This document shows, piece after piece, positions 24,243 through 31,876 of a stretch of 33,600 nt of DNA. The position numbers were made by a program, and so were the translations under genes. The notes under the pieces were generated by a model that saw only the letters and a program-made list of their open reading frames with translations, was not told where the DNA came from and did not search any database. Within the stretch, counting starts at the first letter, position 1; each line of letters opens with the position of its first letter. The DNA is from Actinophytocola sp. (GTDB lineage: Bacteria; Actinomycetota; Actinomycetes; Mycobacteriales; Pseudonocardiaceae): NCBI GenBank assembly GCA_009377395.1, contig WHUB01000047.1:1-33600 (forward strand). The letters are read 5' to 3'.

Positions 24243-25439
24243 TCACGGCACGACCAGCGCACCGCCCCCGACGGCTTCCTCGGCGAGCCGGTCCGCGCGG
24301 TTGCGGTCGGCGATCGCCAGGCCCGTCTCCCTCGGCGGCACGCGCGAGGCGTCCCACTCGCCGAGCACCAGCGCCACCTTCGACTGCATCTCGCCGCGCA
24401 GCCGCAGGAACGAGTCGGCCGGCTCGGCGCCGACCTCACCGAGCAGCAGCCACCAGGCCCAGGCCGCCGCACCGGCGTTGGCGATGAAGTCGGGGATGAC
24501 CGGGATGTCGCGGGCGGCGAGCATCGCCTCGGCTCGGGGTGTGGTCGCCGCGTTGGCCGCCTCGACGACGGCGCGCGCCGCGACTTCCATGGCGTTGTCC
24601 TCCCGGATCGCGTACGACACCGCGGCGGGCACGAACACGTCCGCCGGGATGCCGGCGATCGCGTCGCGGTCGAGCCGCGTCACGTGCGCGGGCACCGCGG
24701 TGCGGTCGATCTCGCCGTAGCGGTCGCGCAGCTCCAGCAGCGACGGGATGTCGAGGCCGGCCGGGTCGTACAGGGTGCCCGCGGCGTCGGCGACGGCGAC
24801 CACCTTGACGCCCGACTCGTGCAGGTACCAGGCCGCGCCGCCGCCCATGGTGCCGATGCCCTGGATGGTGACCGTGGTGTCGGCCTCGGCCATGCCCCAG
24901 GCGTTCGCGATGCCGAGGCATGCCTGCGCCACGCCGTAACCGCCGATGACGTCGCCGAGCAGCTGCCCGCCCGGCACCGGGGTGTTGAGACCGGCGTGCA
25001 CGCGCTGCAGCGTCAGCCCTGGGTCGGCCGCACGGCTGATCGCCGCGTGGTACGACTGCTGCAAGCCGAGCTCGGCGAACACGTCGTCGATGAGGTGCTG
25101 CGGCACACCGAGGTCTTCGGCGGTGACCCAGCGGGTGTCGATCCACGGCCGCATGGCCTCGCAGAACCGCAGCAGCACGCCGCGCGCGTCTGGGTGCTTG
25201 GGGTCGAAGTCGATGCCGCCCTTGGCGCCGCCGACCGGCAGGTTGAAGGCGCCCGTCTTGATCGCCATGCCCCTGGCGAGGTCCTCGACCTCCGACAGCG
25301 TGCAGCCGGGGCGCATCCGCGTGCCGCCGGTGGCGATGTTGGAAACGAGGCTGTGCACGACAAGGTAGCCGTGCGTGCCGGTCACTGGATCAGTCCAGGT
25401 CACCCGGATCATCGGTTCGGTGACGCTCGCACTCATCAT
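24243..25439 (-). CDS. Glu/Leu/Phe/Val-type amino acid dehydrogenase
   Basis: This 398-residue NAD(P)-dependent enzyme oxidatively deaminates an amino acid to its 2-oxo acid or runs in reverse. The N-terminal domain has ATGGTRMRPGCTLSEVEDLA and LPVGGAKGGIDFDP, with the catalytic lysine. The C-terminal Rossmann domain has VTIQGIGTMGGGAAWYLHES. Substrate choice among Glu, Leu, Phe and Val cannot be fixed by eye. The ATG at 25439 follows AGGAGG. It is divergent from a LysR gene across a 291-base gap, so that regulator probably controls it. Confidence 0.9.
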   Translation of the reverse strand: MMSASVTEPMIRVTWTDPVTGTHGYLVVHSLVSNIATGGTRMRPGCTLSEVEDLARGMAIKTGAFNLPVGGAKGGIDFDPKHPDARGVLLRFCEAMRPWIDTRWVTAEDLGVPQHLIDDVFAELGLQQSYHAAISRAADPGLTLQRVHAGLNTPVPGGQLLGDVIGGYGVAQACLGIANAWGMAEADTTVTIQGIGTMGGGAAWYLHESGVKVVAVADAAGTLYDPAGLDIPSLLELRDRYGEIDRTAVPAHVTRLDRDAIAGIPADVFVPAAVSYAIREDNAMEVAARAVVEAANAATTPRAEAMLAARDIPVIPDFIANAGAAAWAWWLLLGEVGAEPADSFLRLRGEMQSKVALVLGEWDASRVPPRETGLAIADRNRADRLAEEAVGGGALVVP

Positions 25440-25502
25440 TCCAACCCACCTCCTGCGCTCGTGTTGTCGTGTGCCGCGGACCGCTGCCCCACCGTGCGGA
25501 CA

Positions 25503-25541
25503 GCACTAGCGGAAGCGACGTTGCTGCGCCGCTGCTAGTGC
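25503..25541. repeat. Inverted repeat in the dehydrogenase/LysR gap
   Basis: GCACTAGC (25503-25510) and GCTAGTGC (25534-25541) are perfect inverted copies 23 bases apart, with an inner AGCGG/CCGCT pair. It lies in the dehydrogenase leader and could be a hairpin or operator. Confidence 0.45.
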
Positions 25542-25617
25542 GGATGGACCGAGCGTCGGGGTTCGTGTTCGCCGTCGGTACTGTCAGCTTCGGGCCTGGC
25601 GGCCAGGTACGTCCAGT

Positions 25618-25630
25618 TACAAGTTCTGTA
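25618..25630. promoter_or_regulatory. Candidate LysR binding site
   Basis: TACA-AGTTC-TGTA is a 4-bp dyad with an odd centre, about 100 bases upstream of the LysR start. It contains the T-N11-A spacing seen in LysR boxes. The dyad is short, so the call is tentative. Confidence 0.35.
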
Positions 25631-25718
25631 CAGCCACATTCAGGGTTCGTACATCATCATCGAGGCGGCATCGGCGCAGGCCAGCGCGCCGTTGCCGCCA
25701 CATCGACAGCCGGTCTCG

Positions 25719-25724
25719 TACGGT
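25719..25724 (+). promoter_or_regulatory. -10 element of a leaderless lysR promoter
   Basis: TACGGT is followed by six bases and the ATG at 25731. No ribosome-binding site precedes the ATG. Confidence 0.45.
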
Positions 25725-25730
25725 TCAGCT

Positions 25731-26648
25731 ATGGAACTGTCGCTGCATCGGTTGCGGATGCTTCGGGAGCTGCATCGCAAGGGGACGGTCACCGCCGCGG
25801 CGGCGGCGCTGCACTACACGGCGTCCGCCGTGTCGCAGCAGCTCGCGCAGCTCGAACGCGATGTCGGCGCGCGGCTGTTCGAGCGGGTGGGACGGCGGGT
25901 CCAGCTGACCGAGTTCGGCATGCTGCTCGCCGCGCACGCCGAGGAGATCCTCGACGCCGTGGAGCGGGCCTCGCTCGCGCTCGAGGAGGCGCAGGAGACC
26001 TCGACCGTCACGCTCACCGCCGGTGTGTTCGCCACGGTCGCCGCCGGGCTGCTGCCGCAGGCGCTGCGCACCATCGGCGGCAGGCACGCGGGCATCCACA
26101 TCAAGACCAGGCAGCTGCCGCCCGAGTCGTGCGCGAAGGCAGTCGCCGACGGTGACCTCGACCTCGCCTTCGTGATCGACTATCCCGACGCGCCGATGCC
26201 GATGGAGGTGGGGCTGATCGGCTCGCAGATCGCCGTCGAGCGGCTGCACGTCGCCGCGGCGGCGGGCACCCTCGGGGAGGGCCCGATCGCGCTGCCCGAC
26301 CTCGCCGAGCATCCGTGGATCCTGTCCGGGCCGAAGAGTCACTTCGGCGCCGCCGTCAGGGCGGCCTGCCTGCGGGCGGGGTTCAAGCTGGAGATCACCC
26401 ACCAGGTCGACGAGCAGTCGACCGCGATGGCGATGGTCGCGGCCGGTCTCGGCATCACGCTGGTGTCCGACCTCGGGCTCACGCTGGCCCCGCCCGGCAT
26501 GGACGCGCTGCCGCTGACCGCCCCGATCACCAGGACCGTGTCGATCGTCTACCGCAGCACGGCGCTGCGCCGCCCCGCGCTGAACATGGTGATCGACGTC
26601 GTCCGCTCGACGGCGGCGGAGATGGGGCTCTCGGCCGCGGGGCGCTGA
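25731..26648 (+). CDS. LysR-family transcriptional regulator
   Basis: This 305-residue protein has an N-terminal winged helix: LHRLRMLRELHRKGTVTAAA, AALHYTASAVSQQLAQLERD, VGARLFERVGRRVQLTEFG. A periplasmic-binding-like effector domain follows from about residue 90. The ATG at 25731 is correct for the family, and an upstream frame extension has no support. It is divergent from the amino acid dehydrogenase, the usual arrangement for a LysR regulator and its target. The effector is unknown and could be the dehydrogenase substrate. It ends about 50 bases before egtA. Confidence 0.92.
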   Translation: MELSLHRLRMLRELHRKGTVTAAAAALHYTASAVSQQLAQLERDVGARLFERVGRRVQLTEFGMLLAAHAEEILDAVERASLALEEAQETSTVTLTAGVFATVAAGLLPQALRTIGGRHAGIHIKTRQLPPESCAKAVADGDLDLAFVIDYPDAPMPMEVGLIGSQIAVERLHVAAAAGTLGEGPIALPDLAEHPWILSGPKSHFGAAVRAACLRAGFKLEITHQVDEQSTAMAMVAAGLGITLVSDLGLTLAPPGMDALPLTAPITRTVSIVYRSTALRRPALNMVIDVVRSTAAEMGLSAAGR

Positions 26649-26682
26649 CCGCGAGACGGGTGCGACTGTCGGTCCCCCTCGG

Positions 26683-26688
26683 TAGCGT
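26683..26688 (+). promoter_or_regulatory. -10 element of the leaderless egtA promoter
   Basis: TAGCGT is followed by seven bases and the egtA ATG at 26696. It would drive the whole egtABCD operon. Confidence 0.5.
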
Positions 26689-26695
26689 CAGCGAC

Positions 26696-27928
26696 ATGAC
26701 GGTGATGGGTCGGATGCGCCCCTGCGACGTCGCGGCCGAGGTGGTCTCCGACAGGGCGGCGGGCGAGGCGTACGTGGCGTCCGTTTGTTTCAAACACGGC
26801 CCGCCGCGGCGGATCGGCGTCGAACTCGAGCACACCGTCCACCACCGCGACGACCCCGCCCGTCCCGTCGACCCCGCCCTGCTCGCCACCGCACTCGGCA
26901 GTCACGCGCCCCGCATGTTGCAGGAGGACGCGCCGGCGAAGCCGCTGCCCGCCGGATCCGCACTCAGCGTCGAACCGGGCGGCCAGCTCGAAATCTCCAG
27001 TCCGCCACTCGGCGACCTCACCGCGCTGCACGCCGTCGCCAGCAGCGACCTCGACCACGTCACCGCCCTGCTCGCCCGGCACGGGCTGGTGCTCGGCGGC
27101 GGCGCGGCCGACGCCGACCGCCGGCCGGCGCGGATCCTCGACACCCCGCGCTACGCCGCGATGGAGCGCCGGTTCGGGCGGCGCGGCGGCGACGGCATCA
27201 GGATGATGTGCTCGACGGCCGCGGTGCAGGTCAGCCTCGACGCGGGCGAGGCCCACCAGCATGCGGGCAGGTGGGCCGCGCTGCACGCGATGGGACCGCC
27301 GCTGCTGGCGATGTTCGCGAACTCTCGGCGGCTGTGCGGCCGCGACACCGGATTCGCCTCGGCGCGCTGGCTCGCCGTGATGGGCACCGAGCCGGCGCGC
27401 ACGGCCGCACAGCCGCTCTCACCCGACCCGGCCGCCGACTGGGCGCGGCGGGTGATGGACACGCCGCTGATGGTGCTGCGCGACGACGCCGGGCGCTGGG
27501 ACGCCCCGGCGCGGCTGACGTTCGCGCAGTGGGTCGAACGCGGCGGCACCCGGCCACCGACGTTCGCCGACCTCGACTACCACCTCACCACGCTGTTCAC
27601 GCCGGTGCGGCCACGCGGCCACCTCGAGGTGCGCTACCTCGACGCGCAGCCGCCCGGGCAGTGGCTGGCGCCGGTGGCGCTGCTCGCCGCGCTGCTGCAC
27701 GACGACGCCGCCGTCGAGACGGTGCTCGACCGGTGCGCGCCGGTGCTCGGCGCGTGGGAGCGGGCGGCCCGGGCGGGGCTGGCCGACCGCGACCTGGCGG
27801 GCGTCGCGCGGGCGCTGGTCGAGATCGGCACCAGCAGGCTGGACGCGCTCGGCCTCGCGGCGCCGCTCGCGGCCGAGCTCGCCGAGTCATGGCATCGGAA
27901 GCTACGGAGCACGGAGGGAGCAGCGTGA
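26696..27928 (+). CDS. egtA: Ergothioneine biosynthesis glutamate-cysteine ligase
   Basis: This 410-residue GCS2-type ligase makes gamma-glutamylcysteine, the sulfur donor for ergothioneine. Recognisable parts are RRIGVELEHTVHH, GSALSVEPGGQLEISSPPL, IRMMCSTAAVQVSLDAGEAH and HLEVRYLDAQPPGQW. The ATG at 26696 has no ribosome-binding site and fits a leaderless start. A longer upstream frame runs through lysR and is a shadow. The stop overlaps the egtB GTG (GTGA). It is the first gene of egtA-egtB-egtC-egtD. Confidence 0.93.
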   Translation: MTVMGRMRPCDVAAEVVSDRAAGEAYVASVCFKHGPPRRIGVELEHTVHHRDDPARPVDPALLATALGSHAPRMLQEDAPAKPLPAGSALSVEPGGQLEISSPPLGDLTALHAVASSDLDHVTALLARHGLVLGGGAADADRRPARILDTPRYAAMERRFGRRGGDGIRMMCSTAAVQVSLDAGEAHQHAGRWAALHAMGPPLLAMFANSRRLCGRDTGFASARWLAVMGTEPARTAAQPLSPDPAADWARRVMDTPLMVLRDDAGRWDAPARLTFAQWVERGGTRPPTFADLDYHLTTLFTPVRPRGHLEVRYLDAQPPGQWLAPVALLAALLHDDAAVETVLDRCAPVLGAWERAARAGLADRDLAGVARALVEIGTSRLDALGLAAPLAAELAESWHRKLRSTEGAA

Positions 27929-29256
27929 CGAAGCCACTGACCGAGCTCGGCCCGCATCGGCTGCGGGAACGGGCCGCCGAGGCGATGATGGCGGCTCGCG
28001 ACCGCACCGCCGCGCTCACCGACGCCGTCGACGACACCGACCTGGTGCGCCAGCACTCGAAGCTGATGTCGCCGCTGGTGTGGGACCTCGCCCACATCGG
28101 CAGCCAGGAGGAGCTGTGGCTGGTGCGTGACGTGGGCGGCCGGACGCCGCTGCGCCCCGACATCGACGACCTGTACGACGCCTTCCAGCACCCGAGGGCC
28201 GACCGGCCGTCGCTGCCGCTGCTCGGCCCCGCCGAGGCACGCGGCTACGTGCGGGAGGTGCGCGACAAGGCGCTCGACGTGCTCGACCACACCGCGCTCA
28301 CCGGGCGCGACCTGGTGGCGAACGCGTTCGCGTTCGGCATGATCGCCCAGCACGAGCAGCAGCACGACGAGACCATGCTGGCCACCCACCAGCTCCGCGA
28401 CGGCGACCCGTTGCTCACCGCGCCCGAGCCGCCCCGGCGGCCGGCGGGACGGCTGCCGGACGAGGTGATCGTGCCCGGCGGATCGTTCACCATGGGCACT
28501 TCGGTCGAGCCGTGGGCGCTCGACAACGAACGCCCCGCGCATCGGGTGCACGTCGACAGCTTCGCCATCGACACCGTCCCGGTGAGCTGTGGCCGGTACG
28601 CCGAGTTCGTCGACGCGGGTGGCTACGACGACCCGCGCTGGTGGACGCGGGCAGGCTGGGCCTACCTGCGCGAGCACGGCATCCGCGCGCCCCGGTTCTG
28701 GCGGTGGCAGGACGGCGGCTGGTGGCGCAGGCGGTTCGGCGTCGTCGAGCCCGTGCCCGACGACGAGCCGGTGATGCACGTGTCCTGGCACGAGGCGCGC
28801 GCCTACGCGGCGTGGGCGGGCAAGCGGCTGCCGACCGAGGCCGAGTGGGAGAAGGCCGCCCGCTGGGATCCGGCCTCGGGACAGTCGCGCCGCTACCCGT
28901 GGGGCGACGACGAGCCCGGCGAACGGCACGCCAACTTGGGGCAGCGGCACCTGCGGCCCGCGCCGGTCGGCGCCTACCCGGATGGCGCGTCACCGCTCGG
29001 CGTGCGACAGCTCATCGGCGACGTGTGGGAGTGGACCGCCAGCCCGTTCGGCGGCTACCCCGGCTTCGCCGCGTTCCCGTACCGGGAGTACTCCGAGGTG
29101 TTCTTCGGCGACGAGTACGCCGTGCTGCGCGGCGGGTCGTTCGGCACCGCCGCCGTGGCCTGCCGGGGCACCTTCCGCAACTGGGACTTCCCGATCCGGC
29201 GGCAGATCTTCGCTGGCTTCCGCTCCGCTCGCGACGTCGCCGACGGCGAGCGCTGA
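27925..29256 (+). CDS. egtB: Ergothioneine sulfoxide synthase (iron-dependent)
   Basis: This 443-residue enzyme joins gamma-glutamylcysteine to hercynine using O2 and a three-histidine iron site. The N-terminal DinB-like domain shows the ligands in DLAHIGSQEE (His57) and HEQQHDETM (His143, His147), with spacing close to the characterised mycobacterial enzyme. The C-terminal formylglycine-generating-type domain has VPGGSFTMGT, PTEAEWEKAARWDP, GDVWEWTASPF and LRGGSFGT. The GTG at 27925 follows GGAGGG by six bases and overlaps the egtA stop. An in-frame ATG about 36 bases earlier is less likely. Confidence 0.95.
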   Translation: MTKPLTELGPHRLRERAAEAMMAARDRTAALTDAVDDTDLVRQHSKLMSPLVWDLAHIGSQEELWLVRDVGGRTPLRPDIDDLYDAFQHPRADRPSLPLLGPAEARGYVREVRDKALDVLDHTALTGRDLVANAFAFGMIAQHEQQHDETMLATHQLRDGDPLLTAPEPPRRPAGRLPDEVIVPGGSFTMGTSVEPWALDNERPAHRVHVDSFAIDTVPVSCGRYAEFVDAGGYDDPRWWTRAGWAYLREHGIRAPRFWRWQDGGWWRRRFGVVEPVPDDEPVMHVSWHEARAYAAWAGKRLPTEAEWEKAARWDPASGQSRRYPWGDDEPGERHANLGQRHLRPAPVGAYPDGASPLGVRQLIGDVWEWTASPFGGYPGFAAFPYREYSEVFFGDEYAVLRGGSFGTAAVACRGTFRNWDFPIRRQIFAGFRSARDVADGER

Positions 29257-29258
29257 CC

Positions 29259-30011
29259 GTGTGCCGGCATCTGGCCTACCTCGGGCCGCCCGCGTGCCTC
29301 GCGGAGTTCGTGTTCGACCGGCCGCACTCGCTGGCGCGGCAGGGCTGGGCGCCGCTCGACATGCGCGGCGGCGGCACGATCAACGCCGACGGCTTCGGCG
29401 CGGGCTGGTACCCGGACGGCGTGGGCGAGCCGCTGCGCTACCGGCGGGCCTGCCCGATCTGGGCCGACCCCGGCTTCGAGCCGATCGCCAGAGCGGTGAC
29501 CAGTACGGCTATGGTCGCCGCGGTGCGGTCGGCGACCCCCGGCATGCCGGTCACCGAGCTCGCCTGTGCTCCGTTCGCCGCCGACGGACTACTGTTCAGT
29601 CTCAACGGCAGGATCGCGGGCTGGCCGGACTCGGTCGCCGATATCGCCGAGCGGCTGCCCGCGGTCGAGCTGCTGCGGATGGCGGCGCCGACCGACAGCG
29701 GGCTGCTGTGGCAGCTGGTGCGCGCCCGGCTCGCGGACGGCGAGGACACGGCGAGTGCGGCGGCCGGTGTGGTGACCGAGGTCGCGGCCACGGCGCCGGG
29801 CTCGCGGCTGAACCTGCTGCTCACCGACGGGAGGACGATCGTGGCGACGACCTGGACGCACTCCCTCTCGGTGCGCCACGACGCGGGCGCGGTGCTGGTC
29901 GCCTCCGAACCACTCGACGAGACGGGATGGACGGCGGTGGACGACCGGGCCGTCGTCGTCGCGGACGCTGACGGCGTCGACGTGCGTCCCCTGACGAAAG
30001 GCACAGCATGA
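29259..30011 (+). CDS. egtC: Gamma-glutamyl hercynylcysteine sulfoxide hydrolase
   Basis: This 250-residue class II glutamine-amidotransferase-like enzyme removes the glutamyl group in ergothioneine synthesis. The N-terminal nucleophile is Cys2 in MCRHLAYLGPPACL. Further family features are GGGTINADGFGAGWY and LACAPFAADGLLFSLNGRI. The start is a GTG at 29259, two bases after the egtB stop. The stop overlaps the egtD ATG (ATGA). Confidence 0.95.
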   Translation: MCRHLAYLGPPACLAEFVFDRPHSLARQGWAPLDMRGGGTINADGFGAGWYPDGVGEPLRYRRACPIWADPGFEPIARAVTSTAMVAAVRSATPGMPVTELACAPFAADGLLFSLNGRIAGWPDSVADIAERLPAVELLRMAAPTDSGLLWQLVRARLADGEDTASAAAGVVTEVAATAPGSRLNLLLTDGRTIVATTWTHSLSVRHDAGAVLVASEPLDETGWTAVDDRAVVVADADGVDVRPLTKGTA

Positions 30012-30976
30012 CAGCGAGCATCGAGGTTCATCTCACGCCGGACTACCTGAGCGAGAGCCTGCGCCGCGACGTCAAGGAGGGGCTGACGTCGACGCCGAAG
30101 TCGCTGCCGCCGAAGTGGTTCTACGACGCCGACGGCAGCGTGCTGTTCGAGCGCATCACGACGCTGCCGGAGTACTACCCGTTCCGGGCCGAGCGGGAGA
30201 TCCTCGCCGCGCGGTCGGCCGAGATCGCGGCGACGACGAAGGCGCACACGCTGATCGAGCTCGGCTCGGGCTCGTCGGAGAAGACCCGGCTGCTGCTCGA
30301 CGCGCTGCGGGACGCGGGCACGCTGCATGACCTGGTGCCGCTGGACGTGTCGGAGACCGCGCTGCGGGAGGCGGCCGACACGCTCGCCGCCGACTACCCC
30401 GCGCTGCGGGTGCACGGCGTCGTCGCCGACTTCACCGCCCACATGGACCAGATCGAGGGCGAGGCGCCCCGGCTGGTGGCGTTCCTCGGCGGCACCATCG
30501 GCAACCTGCTGCCGGACGAGCGGGCGCGGTTCCTGAGCGAGGTGGGCGCGGTGCTCGGCGAGGGGGAGTGGCTGCTGCTGGGTGCCGACCTGGTCAAGTC
30601 ACCCGACGTGCTGCTGCGCGCCTACGACGACGCGGCCGGTGTGACGGCGGAGTTCAACCGGAACGTGCTGCGGGTGCTGAACCGGGAGCTGGGCGCCGAC
30701 TTCCTGGTCTCGGAGTTCGAGCACGTCGCGGTGTGGGACCCGGAGAGGGAGTGGATCGAGATGCGGCTGCGGGCGCGCGAGCAGATGTCGGTCACGGTGC
30801 CCGCGCTCGGGCTGGACGTGCGCTTCGACAAGGGCGAGGAGATGCGCACCGAGATCTCGGCGAAGTTCCGCCGCGAGGTGATCGAGCGGGAGCTCACGGC
30901 GGCCGGCTTCGAGCAGACGTCCAGGTGGACCGACGCCGAGGGCCGGTTCAGCCTGGTGCTGGCGCGGGCGGAATAA
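30008..30976 (+). CDS. egtD: Histidine N-alpha-methyltransferase
   Basis: This 322-residue SAM-dependent enzyme trimethylates histidine to hercynine, the first committed step. Family features are PKWFYDADGSVLFERITTLP, EYYPFRAEREIL, ELGSGSSEKTRLLLDAL (SAM site), FLGGTIGNLLPDERARFL and REQMSVTVPALGL. The length matches the mycobacterial enzyme of about 320 residues. It starts inside the egtC stop (ATGA). No egtE-like PLP lyase follows. Two large hairpins close the operon. Confidence 0.96.
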   Translation: MTASIEVHLTPDYLSESLRRDVKEGLTSTPKSLPPKWFYDADGSVLFERITTLPEYYPFRAEREILAARSAEIAATTKAHTLIELGSGSSEKTRLLLDALRDAGTLHDLVPLDVSETALREAADTLAADYPALRVHGVVADFTAHMDQIEGEAPRLVAFLGGTIGNLLPDERARFLSEVGAVLGEGEWLLLGADLVKSPDVLLRAYDDAAGVTAEFNRNVLRVLNRELGADFLVSEFEHVAVWDPEREWIEMRLRAREQMSVTVPALGLDVRFDKGEEMRTEISAKFRREVIERELTAAGFEQTSRWTDAEGRFSLVLARAE

Positions 30977-30982
30977 CAAGAA

Positions 30983-31042
30983 GACCGAAAGTAAGACGAC
31001 TGGCACGCTCGCTCATCCAGCCAGTCAGGCTTACTTTCGGTC
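30983..31042 (+). terminator. Long hairpin after egtD
   Basis: GACCGAAAGTAAG (30983-30995) pairs with CTTACTTTCGGTC (31030-31042), and inside it GACTGGC (30998-31004) pairs with GCCAGTC (31020-31026). The loop is 15 bases. It begins seven bases after the egtD stop. There is no strong T-run. Confidence 0.65.
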
Positions 31043-31073
31043 GGATTGGTATCTACCAGCACAGCGCGCAGAC

Positions 31074-31117
31074 GAAGGCCCGCCTTCCGAGAGATCACCC
31101 TCGGAAGGCGGGCCTTC
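31074..31117. terminator. Perfect 18-bp-stem bidirectional terminator
   Basis: Arms 31074-31091 and 31100-31117 are perfectly complementary around an eight-base loop. The core is GAAGGCCCGCCTTCCGAG. It lies between the convergent egtD and the exported-protein gene and probably ends both transcripts. T-runs are short. Confidence 0.75.
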
Positions 31118-31141
31118 TGATAGCCGCTGTCGCGGGCCAGG

Positions 31142-31861
31142 TCAGCCGGTGACCGGCAGGCCGGTGGTGATGGGGGCCGGCTCCGTGGCGGCCGGACCGC
31201 CGTCGTCCATGCCGCCGTCGTCGGCGCCGCCATCGGCACCACCGTCGTCGGCACCGCCGTCATCCATGCCGCCGTCGTCGGCGCCGCCACCGTCACCGGA
31301 GCAGGTGGCCGAGCTGACGATGACCTGCTGGGTGCCGTCGAGCAGGTCGACGACGACGCCGTTGACCTGGAAGCCGTCGGCGGTCTTGGTCTGCTCGTTC
31401 AGCGTGATCTGCGCGATGTTGCCGAGCTGCTCGGGCACGATCGTCGTGTTCGGCTCCGGCTGGAAGGACTGCTCGAAGTCCTCGCCGGGAATCTCGAGGC
31501 CGACGATCGTGGTCTGGCGGTTGGCGCCCTTGCAGGACACCTCGATCACCGAGGCGTTGAGCTGGCTGGCGACCGAGACGTCGGCGGTCTCCGCCGAGGC
31601 CTCGTTGTCACCGGCGCTGACGGCGACCACCTTGCCCGACACGAGCGGGTTCTCCGGGATCGCGATGAGCTCTTCGGAATTCGTCTGCGTGCCGTCGGAC
31701 TGCACCAGCGGCTGCGGCTCGATGAGACCCGACACCGCGATGCCGTACGCCGAGGATGTGCCTGCGGCCGCCGCACCGGTGGTGGTGCCGATGACGAGCG
31801 CCGCTACGGCGGTCGCGGCACCGACGGCCGCTGCTGCCGCTCCTGCGGTAGATCTGCGCAT
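31142..31861 (-). CDS. Exported choice-of-anchor-P-like protein ending in LPVTG
   Basis: This 239-residue protein has a signal peptide (MRRSTAGAAAAAVGAATAVA, cleavage near GAAAAG). A beta-rich domain at about 37-190 includes two Cys, in VIEVSCKGAN and VSSATCSGD, which may form a disulfide. An Asp/Gly linker follows (DDGGMDDGGADDGG), and the protein ends in PAPITTGLPVTG. The domain resembles the choice-of-anchor P family. The last five residues look like a sortase LPXTG signal but stop there, with no hydrophobic or charged tail. In-frame codons past the stop are not hydrophobic. AAGGAG lies seven bases before the ATG. It starts 15 bases after the L,D-transpeptidase stop, so they form an operon. 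Confidence 0.82.
   Translation of the reverse strand: MRRSTAGAAAAAVGAATAVAALVIGTTTGAAAAGTSSAYGIAVSGLIEPQPLVQSDGTQTNSEELIAIPENPLVSGKVVAVSAGDNEASAETADVSVASQLNASVIEVSCKGANRQTTIVGLEIPGEDFEQSFQPEPNTTIVPEQLGNIAQITLNEQTKTADGFQVNGVVVDLLDGTQQVIVSSATCSGDGGGADDGGMDDGGADDGGADGGADDGGMDDGGPAATEPAPITTGLPVTG
31206..31289 (-). repeat. Tandem repeat coding for the Asp/Gly linker
   Basis: A 27-base sequence at about 31206-31232 recurs exactly at about 31263-31289, a period of 57 bases or 19 codons, with shorter GG-A/M-DD units between. The repeat is in frame and can change linker length by slippage. Confidence 0.6.
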
Positions 31862-31876
31862 CGATTGACTCCTTAA

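Noticed and set aside
23667..25538. A 623-codon plus-strand frame opposite the VOC and dehydrogenase genes
   Set aside because: It crosses two real minus-strand genes and has no domain of its own.
31142..31160. Classical sortase substrate call for the LPVTG proteins
   Set aside because: The motif is at the very C-terminus. The hydrophobic segment and positive tail are missing, and codons past the stop do not supply them.
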